Assembly: GCA_017656505.1 (NCBI GenBank)
Contig: JACDNU010000010.1
Location: 1-58,105 of the forward strand
Source: Archaeoglobus sp.
GTDB lineage: Archaea > Halobacteriota > Archaeoglobi > Archaeoglobales > Archaeoglobaceae
Reading direction: 5' to 3'
DNA length: 58,105 nucleotides
Shown: positions 39,327 to 48,930 of the stretch, in pieces
Numbering within the stretch: position 1 is the first letter of the stretch
Layout of the letters: every line of letters starts with the position of its first letter
Notes under the pieces: model-generated
Seen by the model: only the letters and a program-made list of their open reading frames with translations
Database searches by the model: none
What the model was told of the DNA's origin: nothing
Translations under genes and position numbers: made by a program

Positions 39327-40849
39327 GTTCCACCTTCCAAATACCTCACGGACGGAAATCTCTCCAAGATCATGCCGGTAATTTCGACTGCTGGTTCTTG
39401 TAGGGCGATGTCTATTGCATTCTCAAGCTTCCATTCCTTCTCTGCGTATATTGTGAGTATTTTGTCTCCTTCCTTGACAACTTCTCCCCTCTTCTTGTGG
39501 ATGTAGACTCCCGCTCCTTTGTCTTTTGGAGCTCCTGCTGCCCTTGCTATTTTTACGAGGGTTTTGTTGTACACTGCTTCAATCGCTCCCTCCTTCTTCG
39601 CCTCGAGGGTGTATGTTTTATCCCCAACGGGGACATCCTTATAGCTGAATATCTCTCCTCCTTGGGCTTCTATTATCTCCTTCATCTTCTCCATTGCCTT
39701 TCCGGAGGTGAAGATTTCCTTTGCATCTTCATAGCCATTCTTGCTTCTTCCTGCCATTTCTAGCAGAATTCCCGCTAGGCCCAGAGATTTTTCTATGAGG
39801 GAGGATGAACCCTTTCTCTTTTCAAGGGTTTCTAAGGCTTCTCTTGCTTCCAAGGCTGGGCCTATGGCTCTTCCTACTGGCTGACCTCCATACGAAAGAG
39901 CACAGAAAACGTTCAATCCAAGCCTCCTTCCAAGTTCGACGAAGTTGTTTGCAAGCTCCCTTCCCATGTCGACGCTTGGCACCTTGCTCCCCTCTCCAAC
40001 CGGGATGTCGATGACAACATGCTTCGCCCCCTCCGAAGCCTTCTTGGAGAGTAGGCTGGCGATCATATTCGGCTTTGGACTCATCTGCAGAATGTATTCA
40101 ACATGAATGAGCTGATCGTCAGCGGGAGCCAGCCTTGTCGCCCCACTCCAGGCGATGACTCCTCCCACTCTCTCCGTTATCTCCTTTATCTCGTCAACAG
40201 TCAGATTCACATTGGCAAGAACTTCAAAGGTGTCTGCTGTGCCTGTGGCTGAGGTTATGGCTCGTGAGGCTGTTTTCGGGATTAGCAAGCCGGATGCTGC
40301 TATTATTGGCACCACAAGCAAGGCAGTTTTGTTGCCCGGCACACCACCTATGCTGTGCTTGTCAACGACAGTCCCCCTTTCGAAGGTTATTCTTTCGCCG
40401 CTCTCAATCATGGCTTTCGTCATCCACTCGATTTCGTCGAAATCCATTTTCAGCATGTAGCTTGCAGAGACAAAGGCTGCAATCTCCACCTCGTTGAGGG
40501 AGCCTGAGGCTATATCGTTTATTATCTCGTAAACTTCCTCCTTGCTGAGCTTTCCACCCATAATCTTCTTCTTTATGTGCTCAAAGGATCTGGGTTTGGG
40601 AACAGGAGAAACCTCTGCCACTTCCCCCTCTTCCGCCTCCAGTTCCGGAAAGAGGAACCTGCTTATGGCACACTCCCCATTCTTCACCATCCCCGGAATT
40701 ATTCCAATCTCGGCAACTATGCTCTTTCTTCTGACCGAAATTTTTACCCTGTCACCGCTCAATATCCCGAGATCATTAGAGTCCTCCTCAGACAAAGCAA
40801 CAAAATGCTTCCTCACCTCAAAAGGAAGGGAAATCAGCTTAAGTTTCAT
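39323..40849 (-). CDS. deoA: AMP phosphorylase (DeoA-like), copy 1
   Basis: Archaeal AMP phosphorylase splits nucleoside monophosphates to ribose-1,5-bisphosphate and base, feeding the type III RuBisCO route of AMP use. The 508-residue protein has an N-terminal archaeal domain (residues 1-85), then the thymidine-phosphorylase-type core with KHSIGGVPGNKTALL, SRAITSATGTADT and EKRKGSSSLIEKS. GAGGATGATAGG precedes the ATG. From residue ~142 on it is nearly identical to copy 2, while the N-terminal parts are clearly different. It is coupled to gltA by a 4-base overlap. Confidence 0.88.
   Translation of the reverse strand: MKLKLISLPFEVRKHFVALSEEDSNDLGILSGDRVKISVRRKSIVAEIGIIPGMVKNGECAISRFLFPELEAEEGEVAEVSPVPKPRSFEHIKKKIMGGKLSKEEVYEIINDIASGSLNEVEIAAFVSASYMLKMDFDEIEWMTKAMIESGERITFERGTVVDKHSIGGVPGNKTALLVVPIIAASGLLIPKTASRAITSATGTADTFEVLANVNLTVDEIKEITERVGGVIAWSGATRLAPADDQLIHVEYILQMSPKPNMIASLLSKKASEGAKHVVIDIPVGEGSKVPSVDMGRELANNFVELGRRLGLNVFCALSYGGQPVGRAIGPALEAREALETLEKRKGSSSLIEKSLGLAGILLEMAGRSKNGYEDAKEIFTSGKAMEKMKEIIEAQGGEIFSYKDVPVGDKTYTLEAKKEGAIEAVYNKTLVKIARAAGAPKDKGAGVYIHKKRGEVVKEGDKILTIYAEKEWKLENAIDIALQEPAVEITGMILERFPSVRYLEGGT
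39381..40426 (-). repeat. 1,046-bp near-exact direct repeat, copy 1
   Basis: Matches 40952-41997 at a constant offset of 1,571 bases, and appears identical wherever I compared it, including silent sites. Single differences appear just outside both ends (for example A/G at 39380 and C/T at 40427). The borders fall inside the two AMP phosphorylase genes, as expected of gene conversion. Confidence 0.9.
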
Positions 40850-40899
40850 CCTATCATCCTCTTATTTTCATCTTTACCTTCCATCTTTCCACCTCGAAA

Positions 40900-42414
40900 T
40901 CACACCTCAAAGTACCTCACGGACGGAAATCTCTCCAAGATTATGCCGGTGATTTCGACTGCTGGTTCTTGTAGGGCGATGTCTATTGCATTCTCAAGCT
41001 TCCATTCCTTCTCTGCGTATATTGTGAGTATTTTGTCTCCTTCCTTGACAACTTCTCCCCTCTTCTTGTGGATGTAGACTCCCGCTCCTTTGTCTTTTGG
41101 AGCTCCTGCTGCCCTTGCTATTTTTACGAGGGTTTTGTTGTACACTGCTTCAATCGCTCCCTCCTTCTTCGCCTCGAGGGTGTATGTTTTATCCCCAACG
41201 GGGACATCCTTATAGCTGAATATCTCTCCTCCTTGGGCTTCTATTATCTCCTTCATCTTCTCCATTGCCTTTCCGGAGGTGAAGATTTCCTTTGCATCTT
41301 CATAGCCATTCTTGCTTCTTCCTGCCATTTCTAGCAGAATTCCCGCTAGGCCCAGAGATTTTTCTATGAGGGAGGATGAACCCTTTCTCTTTTCAAGGGT
41401 TTCTAAGGCTTCTCTTGCTTCCAAGGCTGGGCCTATGGCTCTTCCTACTGGCTGACCTCCATACGAAAGAGCACAGAAAACGTTCAATCCAAGCCTCCTT
41501 CCAAGTTCGACGAAGTTGTTTGCAAGCTCCCTTCCCATGTCGACGCTTGGCACCTTGCTCCCCTCTCCAACCGGGATGTCGATGACAACATGCTTCGCCC
41601 CCTCCGAAGCCTTCTTGGAGAGTAGGCTGGCGATCATATTCGGCTTTGGACTCATCTGCAGAATGTATTCAACATGAATGAGCTGATCGTCAGCGGGAGC
41701 CAGCCTTGTCGCCCCACTCCAGGCGATGACTCCTCCCACTCTCTCCGTTATCTCCTTTATCTCGTCAACAGTCAGATTCACATTGGCAAGAACTTCAAAG
41801 GTGTCTGCTGTGCCTGTGGCTGAGGTTATGGCTCGTGAGGCTGTTTTCGGGATTAGCAAGCCGGATGCTGCTATTATTGGCACCACAAGCAAGGCAGTTT
41901 TGTTGCCCGGCACACCACCTATGCTGTGCTTGTCAACGACAGTCCCCCTTTCGAAGGTTATTCTTTCGCCGCTCTCAATCATGGCTTTCGTCATCCATTC
42001 TATCTCATCAAGATCCATTCCATGGATGAAATTGGAAAGAATCAAGGCTGCAAGCTCGATGTTGCTCAGGCTCTGAGCTGTAATATCAGAAATTATAGAA
42101 CGAATCTCTTCCTTCGAGAGCTTTTCCCCATCCATCTTTTTCTTGATAAACGTTACCGACTCGGGCCTAGGAATTGGAAAGACGTCAACCTCGTCTCCAT
42201 CTCTGACGGAAATCTCTTCTGCCAGATGAGATGGAAAGCCAACCTCCCCTTTCTTAACGAGACCTATGCTCGTTTGAAGCTCGGCCGTGCAAAATGCCTT
42301 CCCTTTACAAATCCTTATCCTGTCTCCCTCCATAAGGCCCAGCTCATCGGCATCGGATTTGTTAAGTATCACGGCTTTTCCAAGCTCAAAGGGGAGGACT
42401 CTGGCGATAACCAT
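40900..42414 (-). CDS. deoA: AMP phosphorylase (DeoA-like), copy 2
   Basis: The 504-residue paralogue has the same fold and core as copy 1, with which it shares 1,046 identical bases, but its first ~140 residues (MVIARVLPFELGKAVILNKS) differ at most positions. The ATG at 42414 matches the start of copy 1 in alignment and lies 25 bases after a TATA-like TTTAAA at about 42437-42442, so it is probably leaderless; an ATG 15 bases upstream falls too close to that TATA. Copy 1 begins 50 bases downstream. Confidence 0.87.
   Translation of the reverse strand: MVIARVLPFELGKAVILNKSDADELGLMEGDRIRICKGKAFCTAELQTSIGLVKKGEVGFPSHLAEEISVRDGDEVDVFPIPRPESVTFIKKKMDGEKLSKEEIRSIISDITAQSLSNIELAALILSNFIHGMDLDEIEWMTKAMIESGERITFERGTVVDKHSIGGVPGNKTALLVVPIIAASGLLIPKTASRAITSATGTADTFEVLANVNLTVDEIKEITERVGGVIAWSGATRLAPADDQLIHVEYILQMSPKPNMIASLLSKKASEGAKHVVIDIPVGEGSKVPSVDMGRELANNFVELGRRLGLNVFCALSYGGQPVGRAIGPALEAREALETLEKRKGSSSLIEKSLGLAGILLEMAGRSKNGYEDAKEIFTSGKAMEKMKEIIEAQGGEIFSYKDVPVGDKTYTLEAKKEGAIEAVYNKTLVKIARAAGAPKDKGAGVYIHKKRGEVVKEGDKILTIYAEKEWKLENAIDIALQEPAVEITGIILERFPSVRYFEV
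40952..41997 (-). repeat. 1,046-bp near-exact direct repeat, copy 2
   Basis: Second member of the repeat at 39381-40426, within AMP phosphorylase copy 2. A direct repeat of this size could delete or amplify by recombination, leaving a single fused gene. Confidence 0.9.
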
Positions 42415-42495
42415 GCTGGAGAATTGCATTCAGGATTTTTAAATCTTTTTGTATTTACGTATTCTACTTGAAAATACGTTCTATTTTAATGCATA

Positions 42496-43332
42496 TTAAT
42501 ATATACAAAACTCCCGCTTCACCTGCTTGGACTTGAGAATCTCCGTTCCAAAGCTTTCCGAGATTGCTTGAAGCATTTTCTTAATCGATGACGTCGTTGA
42601 TTTCTCATCGATAATTATCGTGTTCGTCTCTGTGATTTCGAGAGCCTTGCGTATGAAGTCTTCGGTGAGATGAGGAAACGTGTACTTCGCAAAATTGTGG
42701 CCAAAGGTGAAAGTGGTGGAGAGGATTATCTCTGTTTGCCGGGGAGCGTAATGGGTGCCTCCTACTCCAACGGCTACATGCCAATCATTTCTCTTATCCC
42801 CTATAGCCTCGAATATCGATTCTGCCACGATTTTGGCCGCCTCCTCATCCCTCCACTCCTCCTCCGTTGAGCCTATTTCATAAAAGGCCGAAGGAGTTGA
42901 GATCTCTGAGGGGCCGTGATGTGTGACTTCCATCGTGAACTGAAATTCTGGTTTTCTATGGAGTTTTTCTTTTAGAGCAAGGACGTAGTTCTTCATCGTG
43001 AAGGGATCGGGTTTCGCAAGGGAGTATGGTTTCCCGCCATAGTCAGCTGTGCCTATGTTTCCGGAAACATGAACGCTGAAGATCTTTCTCTCATCCTTGC
43101 TGCTGTGTCTCGATGCAAAAATGATTTTGTCGAAATCGACATATTTTTTAAGCTCGAGATCGATCCCGTCAACATATATCAGCCTTTTTTTAACTTCTGC
43201 CAAGTGGAAGTTACCTCCGAAATACAAAGTAAAGTCGTTAAGCCTTTTTTCTTCAAAATCACCCATTGTAAGAAGCCAGTCTTTTATGTTCATTCCCGCA
43301 ATATCTTCTTTGCTGACGATTACTAGGTGCAT
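42496..43332 (-). CDS. dtdA: D-aminoacyl-tRNA deacylase, archaeal/plant DTD2 type
   Basis: DTD2 removes D-amino acids, and N-ethyl adducts from aldehydes, from mischarged tRNA. The 278-residue protein has MHLVIVSKEDIAGMNI, ASRHSSKDERKIFSVHVSGN, TMEVTHHGPSEISTPSAFYEIGS and VGVGGTHYAPRQTEI, which are signatures of the GEK1/DTD2 family. The His residues in the last two are the metal ligands. It is transcribed alone on the minus strand, just upstream of the AMP phosphorylase pair. A TATA-like region precedes AGGTGG-free sequence, so the start rests on homology. Confidence 0.93.
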   Translation of the reverse strand: MHLVIVSKEDIAGMNIKDWLLTMGDFEEKRLNDFTLYFGGNFHLAEVKKRLIYVDGIDLELKKYVDFDKIIFASRHSSKDERKIFSVHVSGNIGTADYGGKPYSLAKPDPFTMKNYVLALKEKLHRKPEFQFTMEVTHHGPSEISTPSAFYEIGSTEEEWRDEEAAKIVAESIFEAIGDKRNDWHVAVGVGGTHYAPRQTEIILSTTFTFGHNFAKYTFPHLTEDFIRKALEITETNTIIIDEKSTTSSIKKMLQAISESFGTEILKSKQVKREFCIY

Positions 43333-43488
43333 ACGCTGAATAAGGAGGTGGATTAAATAATTGTTTAGGTTATTGGTTAGATTAGAGTCTATGTTAGCTA
43401 GGGATCGTTCGTGACTCGAAATTGAATAGTTGAAAGGTGGTTTAAATTGGAGCGATGCAGGTTCGCCAGATGCTGCCCATTCATTCCT

Positions 43489-44436
43489 TCAAAGCTTTAA
43501 CCCCTCTACCATATAAAAGCAGTCTCCCGAATATACCTTCTCTATCCCACCGTCGACCTCCAAGAGTAGCCCTCCATCCAAGTCAAGCCCGATCGCTTTT
43601 CCAACATAAGTTCTACCTGCTGCGGTCACCTTAACCCTCTTACCGATCGTGTCGGCAAGCTCGATCCATCTCTGTCTTATTTTTTCCCATTTACCGTTGC
43701 ATAGCTCGACGTATCTCGTTACTAAACTGTTAACGACCTCCCTGAAAACTTCCTCCATGGTGACCCCAAAACTCGCCAGATTTACTGCCCCATCAGGTAC
43801 GGGGTTTCTCACGTTGATTCCAACTCCAACGATGACCTTTGGCCTTTCTACCTCTCCAGAGATCTCGGAAAGTATTCCACAGACCTTTTTTCCATCTATG
43901 AGGACATCGTTCGGCCATTTAAGCCTCGCTTTGAAATTGAGCAATGCATCCGCCACGGCAACTCCGGCTGCGAGAGTTATTTTTGGGACATCCTCTATTG
44001 GAAGGGGGGGTTCGAGAACGATTGAGAAGTACAGCCCTCCTTTCTCGCTCAGCCATTCCCTTCCCAACCTCCCTTTTCCTGCAAGCTGCCTCTCTGCTAT
44101 TACCAGCGAGCCTGCATCCAGATTTTTGGCACGATTGTTCGTTGAGTCGGTTTCGGTGTAATAATAAACCCTTCTTATAATCCTTTCAGCTTTGGCAGCT
44201 TTGATTGCTTGCAGAACCGATACAACGGAGAATTCAGGCAAATACTTTACCCGGTAACCCTTTCCCTTCCTAGCTTCGATCTCAAAGCCCATCTCCTTCA
44301 GCCTTTGAATTTTCTTCCAGACCGCATTTCTAGATATGCCGAATCTGGCGGCGAGCTCCTCCCCACTCCGCCAATCCCTCAGGAGTTCTACCAGCTCGTC
44401 TAGTTCATCTTCGATTTCAACCTTCAGGGGGTACAA
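43489..44436 (-). CDS. birA: Biotin-protein ligase with N-terminal HTH (BirA)
   Basis: BirA attaches biotin to carboxylase carrier domains and may also repress genes. The 315-residue protein has a winged helix (residues 10-65; LAARFGISRNAVWKKIQRLK), the ligase core with TETDSTNNRAKNL, QLAGKGRLGREWLSEKGGLYFS (biotinyl-AMP loop), LKWPNDVLIDGKKVCGILSE, and a C-terminal SH3-like domain (IGKRVKVTAAGRTYVGKAIG). The presence of the HTH suggests a bifunctional enzyme-repressor. It is transcribed alone. Confidence 0.94.
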   Translation of the reverse strand: MYPLKVEIEDELDELVELLRDWRSGEELAARFGISRNAVWKKIQRLKEMGFEIEARKGKGYRVKYLPEFSVVSVLQAIKAAKAERIIRRVYYYTETDSTNNRAKNLDAGSLVIAERQLAGKGRLGREWLSEKGGLYFSIVLEPPLPIEDVPKITLAAGVAVADALLNFKARLKWPNDVLIDGKKVCGILSEISGEVERPKVIVGVGINVRNPVPDGAVNLASFGVTMEEVFREVVNSLVTRYVELCNGKWEKIRQRWIELADTIGKRVKVTAAGRTYVGKAIGLDLDGGLLLEVDGGIEKVYSGDCFYMVEGLKL

Positions 44437-44594
44437 GTTACCACCATTTCAAGTTGGAATTCGGGGTAAAAATTGTTTGTGTGATTAAATTGTCCGACTA
44501 AGTCAAGTTATTCGATCGGTTTCTCGAAAAGTTTTCCGAAATTGAATTAATTTTCCAACGACTTCAATTCAGAATGTACAAATTGGAATTGAAC

Positions 44595-44855
44595 TTATTC
44601 CAGCTTCCAGAAGTCATCGTCGATTTTGTTCACCGCTGCTACATCTGTGCGACCAAAGTTACCTGCACCTGAATCCTTTTTCGTTGCTTTGTATCCCGCG
44701 AAAGCCTGAAAAAGTAAAGCAACGAGCCAAACAGCGGTAACCCAATAAAACCACCATCCTTCGCCTGTTACAAAATCGATTAGAAATAGGATTAGGTTCA
44801 GCAGTAAAAAGATTGCCAGATGAATTTTGAGGGCAATAGCGTAAAGCGATTCCAT
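44595..44855 (-). CDS. 2TM-domain small membrane protein
   Basis: An 86-residue protein with two membrane helices (about residues 10-28, LAIFLLLNLILFLIDF, and 34-54, WWFYWVTAVWLVALLF) joined by a short loop, then a soluble tail ending DDFWKLE. This matches the 2TM family (PF13239), sometimes found beside histidine kinases. No function is known. It is divergent from the HD-domain gene with about 70 bases between them. Confidence 0.7.
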   Translation of the reverse strand: MESLYAIALKIHLAIFLLLNLILFLIDFVTGEGWWFYWVTAVWLVALLFQAFAGYKATKKDSGAGNFGRTDVAAVNKIDDDFWKLE

Positions 44856-44928
44856 AAACTTAATTTAGAGTCAGAATAATAACGTTTTCTGAATTTCAAA
44901 TGATCAGATTTTGTCTGTGGTGAAGATC

Positions 44929-45474
44929 ATGGAAGTCATGGAGGCTGATTTCGGGAATCTGGCGAGATTTATTCAGGAAGCAATGACCCTGAAAAATGTT
45001 CCGAGGGCAGGATGGCTCAAAGCCGGGATCAAAAACCCTGAGAGCGTCGCAGAACATTCGATGTCAACTGCTGTAATCTCTTTCATCTTAGCTTTCTTGG
45101 AGACTTCAAACTTCGATTTGGCTGCAAAAGCAGCATTGCATGCTCTCTTGCACGATCTGCCAGAAGCGAGAACCTTAGACCTGCACAAGCTCGCTAAAAA
45201 GTATGCGAAGATTGATTCGAAGAAAGCGTTTGAGGATCAGCTCAGCCTTCTGCCGGGCATTCTCGCCTCCAAAGTCAAATCATCCTATGAAGAAGTAAGA
45301 AATTTTGTCGAGGATGCTGACAGGCTCGAGCTTATTTTTCAGGCCAAAGAATATTCTAAATGCTTTCCAGAAGTTATGGAATACGTTAAGGGTTTGGAGC
45401 TCAAGACGGATGCGGCGAGGAAGATAAAGGAGGCCATGGAAAAAGAAAAGAGCTGGTGGTTGTACTTTGAATAG
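44929..45474 (+). CDS. HD-domain nucleotidase-like hydrolase (YfbR/HDDC2 type)
   Basis: The 181-residue protein shows the HD metal motif in AEHSMSTAVISFILA and HALLHDLPEARTLDLHKLAKK, and a later FVEDADRLELIFQAKEY block with the final Asp. Members of this group hydrolyse deoxynucleoside monophosphates. I start it at the ATG at 44929, after GGTGAAGATC; a TTG 18 bases upstream lacks a ribosome-binding site. The Mut7-C gene follows 15 bases downstream on the same strand, so the two may be co-transcribed. Confidence 0.88.
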   Translation: MEVMEADFGNLARFIQEAMTLKNVPRAGWLKAGIKNPESVAEHSMSTAVISFILAFLETSNFDLAAKAALHALLHDLPEARTLDLHKLAKKYAKIDSKKAFEDQLSLLPGILASKVKSSYEEVRNFVEDADRLELIFQAKEYSKCFPEVMEYVKGLELKTDAARKIKEAMEKEKSWWLYFE

Positions 45475-45489
45475 TTTCGTAAACTTAGC

Positions 45490-45990
45490 ATGAAAAAATT
45501 CGTCTGCGACAGGATGCTCGGGAAGCTTGCCACGTGGCTGAGAATTTCCGGATACGATACAGTATACATTGGCGATTTGAACCTGAACAACAAGAACAAG
45601 GAGGATACGTTCATACTCAGAAGTTTCAGGGACAGAGTTGTTCTCACGAGGGACAGGGAACTTTTCAGGAGGTGTTTGCAGGAGGGAAGAGAGGTTATTT
45701 TCGTGAAGTCGGACGTTGTGTTAGAGCAGCTCAGGGAGCTGGAGGAGAAGGGAATTGAATTTAAGATAGTTATGGACAGGTGCAGCGTGTGCAATGGATT
45801 GCTCAGAAAGCCGACGGAAGAGGAGATAAGTAGAGTCCTAAAACGGGAGGGAATCTCAGAGGATCTGAAAGAGAGATATGAGCTCTGGTACTGCGAAAGA
45901 TGTGACAAGCTCTACTGGATGGGAGGACACTGGAAAAACATGGTCAAATTCCTCGAGCGGGTAAAAAGTGAAAGCAAGAGTGAAAATTAA
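45490..45990 (+). CDS. Mut7-C PIN-like RNase-domain protein
   Basis: The 166-residue protein starts MKKFVCDRMLGKLATWLRISGYDT, the Mut7-C signature, with the acidic active site in VCDRMLG and VVLTRDREL typical of PIN-fold RNases. A C-terminal zinc ribbon (DRCSVCNGLLRK and WYCERCDKLYWMG) completes it. The family is predicted to cleave RNA. It ends 3 bases before the convergent leuS gene. Confidence 0.9.
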   Translation: MKKFVCDRMLGKLATWLRISGYDTVYIGDLNLNNKNKEDTFILRSFRDRVVLTRDRELFRRCLQEGREVIFVKSDVVLEQLRELEEKGIEFKIVMDRCSVCNGLLRKPTEEEISRVLKREGISEDLKERYELWYCERCDKLYWMGGHWKNMVKFLERVKSESKSEN

Positions 45991-45993
45991 AAA

Positions 45994-48771
45994 TCAAACA
46001 GCGTAGAGAGCTGGTTTTCCAGGCATTGCAAGCTTCCTTTTCTCTTCAGGAACTTCGTCGCTTAATTCGAGCTTTACTCCCGTCTCTTTTGAAATGAATT
46101 CGATGTTCTCACGGATTATTCTTTCCTCATCGAGCAGTTTGAAACCATCCTTCAGAGCTTTTTTAACGAAGTTTGACACTTCCTTGCCCATTTTCCTAAA
46201 CCTTTCATCCTTCATTATCTCCTTCATCGCGCTCTTGAAGTCTCCTGCTTTAACCGCTAAGTTCAAAACCTCAAGCTTCCATGGCTCAGCCAGCGAAACG
46301 TAAACCTTCTTTGCATCTACAAATTTCAAAATCTCTTTTATGTCCGAGATAAGATCTTTTAAATACTCCTCCGCAGCTTCTGCCTCTTCATCAACCCTGC
46401 TCTCATCGTACTCCGGATATTTCTCAAGGCTCACAAAGCTTTCATGGCGGAGATGCCAAAGTTCCTCACATACATGGGGGATAAAAGGAGAGAGCAGCTT
46501 CAGCCAGTCATCGATGATCAGGCTGAGATTTTTGCCCCCTCTCCGGAGATACCACCTCACATCTGCCATCATCTCGAAAAAGGCTGAATTTACAGCTCTT
46601 CTCGTTTGCAAACTTTCCATAGCCTCGTTGGTCTCCTTTACAACCTTCTGAAATCTGCTCACCAGCCATCGATCGAGCATGCTCAAGTTTTCCCAGTCCT
46701 TAGACTCATAATTCTCTCTGACGAGTTCATAGAACCTTTTCAGGTGGGTTGCAAGGCTTTCCACATCCTTCCGCCTCCAGTCAGCATCGCTGTCATATTC
46801 AGCTGCATAGAGAATGTAGAGCCTCGTAACATCCGCTCCGTTTTCTTTTACAGCTCTCTTCATCGTCAGCAATGGTCCTTTGCTCTTCGACATCTTCTCC
46901 CCTTCCAAGCTCACGTAGCCGTTCACAGCTATCGCTCTCGGCCAGAATTCTTGATTAAAGATGGCTATGTGGTGGAAGAGGAAGAACAACAGGTGATTTG
47001 CAACCAGATCCTTCCCTGAACTCCTCAAATCGACGGGATACCAGTAGAGGAAATCCCGTCTTATTCTCTCAACGGTTTCCCTATCGAGAGATGTTTCGGG
47101 CTCACCTTCTCCCAAGAGCACGTAGCTAAGAAAGCTTTCAGTCATGTGCTCGGCTTTAAGCTTCCCTTCGTTGATGTACTTCGCTAAGATGTAATACGCC
47201 ATGTAAATTGTTGAGTCGGAAAGGCTCTCGATCAGCCATTCCTTGTCCCAAGGAATTCTCGTGCCCAGACCTTTCCTCCTGGCGCATGCCTTGTCCTTCA
47301 GCCATTCGATCTTGTTTCTGAACTCCTCCTTGTAGTAATCGGGGATTATTTGCATTCTTTCGAGGTGCTCCAAAACTTTGCCTTTCCATTCGGGATTCGA
47401 ATAGTTCAGGAACCACTGATCCTTAACGAGCTTGACAACGCACTTCGTTCCGCATCTGCAAACAACCGGCCTTTCGCTGAACTCGTAAAAGATATCGCCG
47501 ATTCCTTTCTCAATCAGATCTCTCTGTAGTCTATCCTTTATCTGCGAAACCTGCATTCCGCTGTATTCGCCCGTTACATCGAGCAGCACTCCCTTATGGA
47601 ACTCTTTCTTGTAGAGAAGTTTCGTTGCCCTTTCAAGAGCTGGATCGTTCTGGTCTTTTATATCCATCTCTTCCACGATGTTCTTTGCTGGAATTCCGCT
47701 CTCTCCAGCTGAAATTAAAACAATTGGCTGGATCTTTTCAAGGATTTCTTTCAGACCGTACTTTTCTGCCAGTTCGCTTTTTTTCAGATCCTCTATTGCC
47801 ACGTAGTCATAGGGCGCATGAGCTGGAACGCTCATAACTATTCCCGTCGCATTATCGGTATCGACAAATTCAGCCGGCAGAATGGGGATCTTTGTTTGCG
47901 TTACAGGATTAACCGCAAATCTGCCGAAAAGTTCCTCGGCATTAATTTCCCCTATTTCTTCAACCTCCTTGTCGGTATAGGTTAACTTCTCATACGCTTC
48001 CCTGCTAACGAGCCATTTTTCGCCATTAACCCTTGCAAGCACATACTTCGTGGGCTTAAGCCATATGTTCGTAACCCCGAACACCGTTTCAGGGCGAAGA
48101 GTTGCGCAGGGCAGGATTATCTTCTCGCCTTCTTCTTCGTAATAGAATTTTATAACGGTATAGTCGATTACCGTCGCGTTCTCGCCATGAAGCAGATCGT
48201 GATCCTCAACTGGATTTCGATCATGAGGACAGTATCTCACAGGATGCGAACCCTTAACAACGTATCCGAGCTTTTTAAGCCTGTAAAACTGCCACTCGAT
48301 GAATTTTTGGTAGGTTTCGTCTGTTGTCGTGAAAACCCTCCTCCAGTCAATTGAGTAACCTATACCCCTCATAGCCTCCAGAGCTTCCTTGGAGAAGTAC
48401 TCAACTATCTTTTCCGGTGTATCAAGAGTCAGTAAGACATCTTCTGGCACATCGTGAAACTTGCTGTAAACCTCCACCGTTTTGGGATCCCTCCGCTGAA
48501 TCAGCTCGGCAAGCCCGATGATTGGGGTACCTGTTACATGGAAGCCCATGGGGAAGAGAACGTTATACCCTCTCATCCTTTTGAATCTCGCAACGGCATC
48601 GCCTATCGTAAAGGTTCTCGTATGACCTGCATGCAGATTACCGTTAAGGTATGGATAGGGGATCGTTATGAAGAATTTGGGTTTTTCAGAGGGTTCGGGC
48701 TGAAAAATTCTTTCTTTTTCCCAGAGGCTCTGCCACTTCTTTTCGATCTCCCTGAAGTCGATTTCGACCAT
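45994..48771 (-). CDS. leuS: Leucyl-tRNA synthetase
   Basis: The 925-residue class I synthetase has the HIGH motif in PYPYLNGNLHAGHTRT (near residue 40), a CP1 editing domain with the archaeal layout, GEKMSKSKGPLLTMKRA (KMSKS) and an anticodon-binding helical end. Zinc-type cysteines occur in VCRCGTKCVV. The length and C-terminal extension are those of archaeal LeuRS. It starts at an ATG and is transcribed alone. Confidence 0.97.
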   Translation of the reverse strand: MVEIDFREIEKKWQSLWEKERIFQPEPSEKPKFFITIPYPYLNGNLHAGHTRTFTIGDAVARFKRMRGYNVLFPMGFHVTGTPIIGLAELIQRRDPKTVEVYSKFHDVPEDVLLTLDTPEKIVEYFSKEALEAMRGIGYSIDWRRVFTTTDETYQKFIEWQFYRLKKLGYVVKGSHPVRYCPHDRNPVEDHDLLHGENATVIDYTVIKFYYEEEGEKIILPCATLRPETVFGVTNIWLKPTKYVLARVNGEKWLVSREAYEKLTYTDKEVEEIGEINAEELFGRFAVNPVTQTKIPILPAEFVDTDNATGIVMSVPAHAPYDYVAIEDLKKSELAEKYGLKEILEKIQPIVLISAGESGIPAKNIVEEMDIKDQNDPALERATKLLYKKEFHKGVLLDVTGEYSGMQVSQIKDRLQRDLIEKGIGDIFYEFSERPVVCRCGTKCVVKLVKDQWFLNYSNPEWKGKVLEHLERMQIIPDYYKEEFRNKIEWLKDKACARRKGLGTRIPWDKEWLIESLSDSTIYMAYYILAKYINEGKLKAEHMTESFLSYVLLGEGEPETSLDRETVERIRRDFLYWYPVDLRSSGKDLVANHLLFFLFHHIAIFNQEFWPRAIAVNGYVSLEGEKMSKSKGPLLTMKRAVKENGADVTRLYILYAAEYDSDADWRRKDVESLATHLKRFYELVRENYESKDWENLSMLDRWLVSRFQKVVKETNEAMESLQTRRAVNSAFFEMMADVRWYLRRGGKNLSLIIDDWLKLLSPFIPHVCEELWHLRHESFVSLEKYPEYDESRVDEEAEAAEEYLKDLISDIKEILKFVDAKKVYVSLAEPWKLEVLNLAVKAGDFKSAMKEIMKDERFRKMGKEVSNFVKKALKDGFKLLDEERIIRENIEFISKETGVKLELSDEVPEEKRKLAMPGKPALYAV

Positions 48772-48930
48772 GCTATGAGGCTAGGCAGATTGCTTAAAAA
48801 TATTTTTGATGGACAATTCTGACTTACCCAAGGCGAATTTTGAGGTTTTTATCAATATAAATAATTTTCGGTACTAATTAACGAAATACTTAAATATTAG
48901 AAATTTGAATCAATTAAAAGTGATTTTCCG

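Noticed and set aside
43333-43488. A tRNA suggested by GGTTCGCC near 43460
   Set aside because: No acceptor, D or anticodon stems can be drawn around it.
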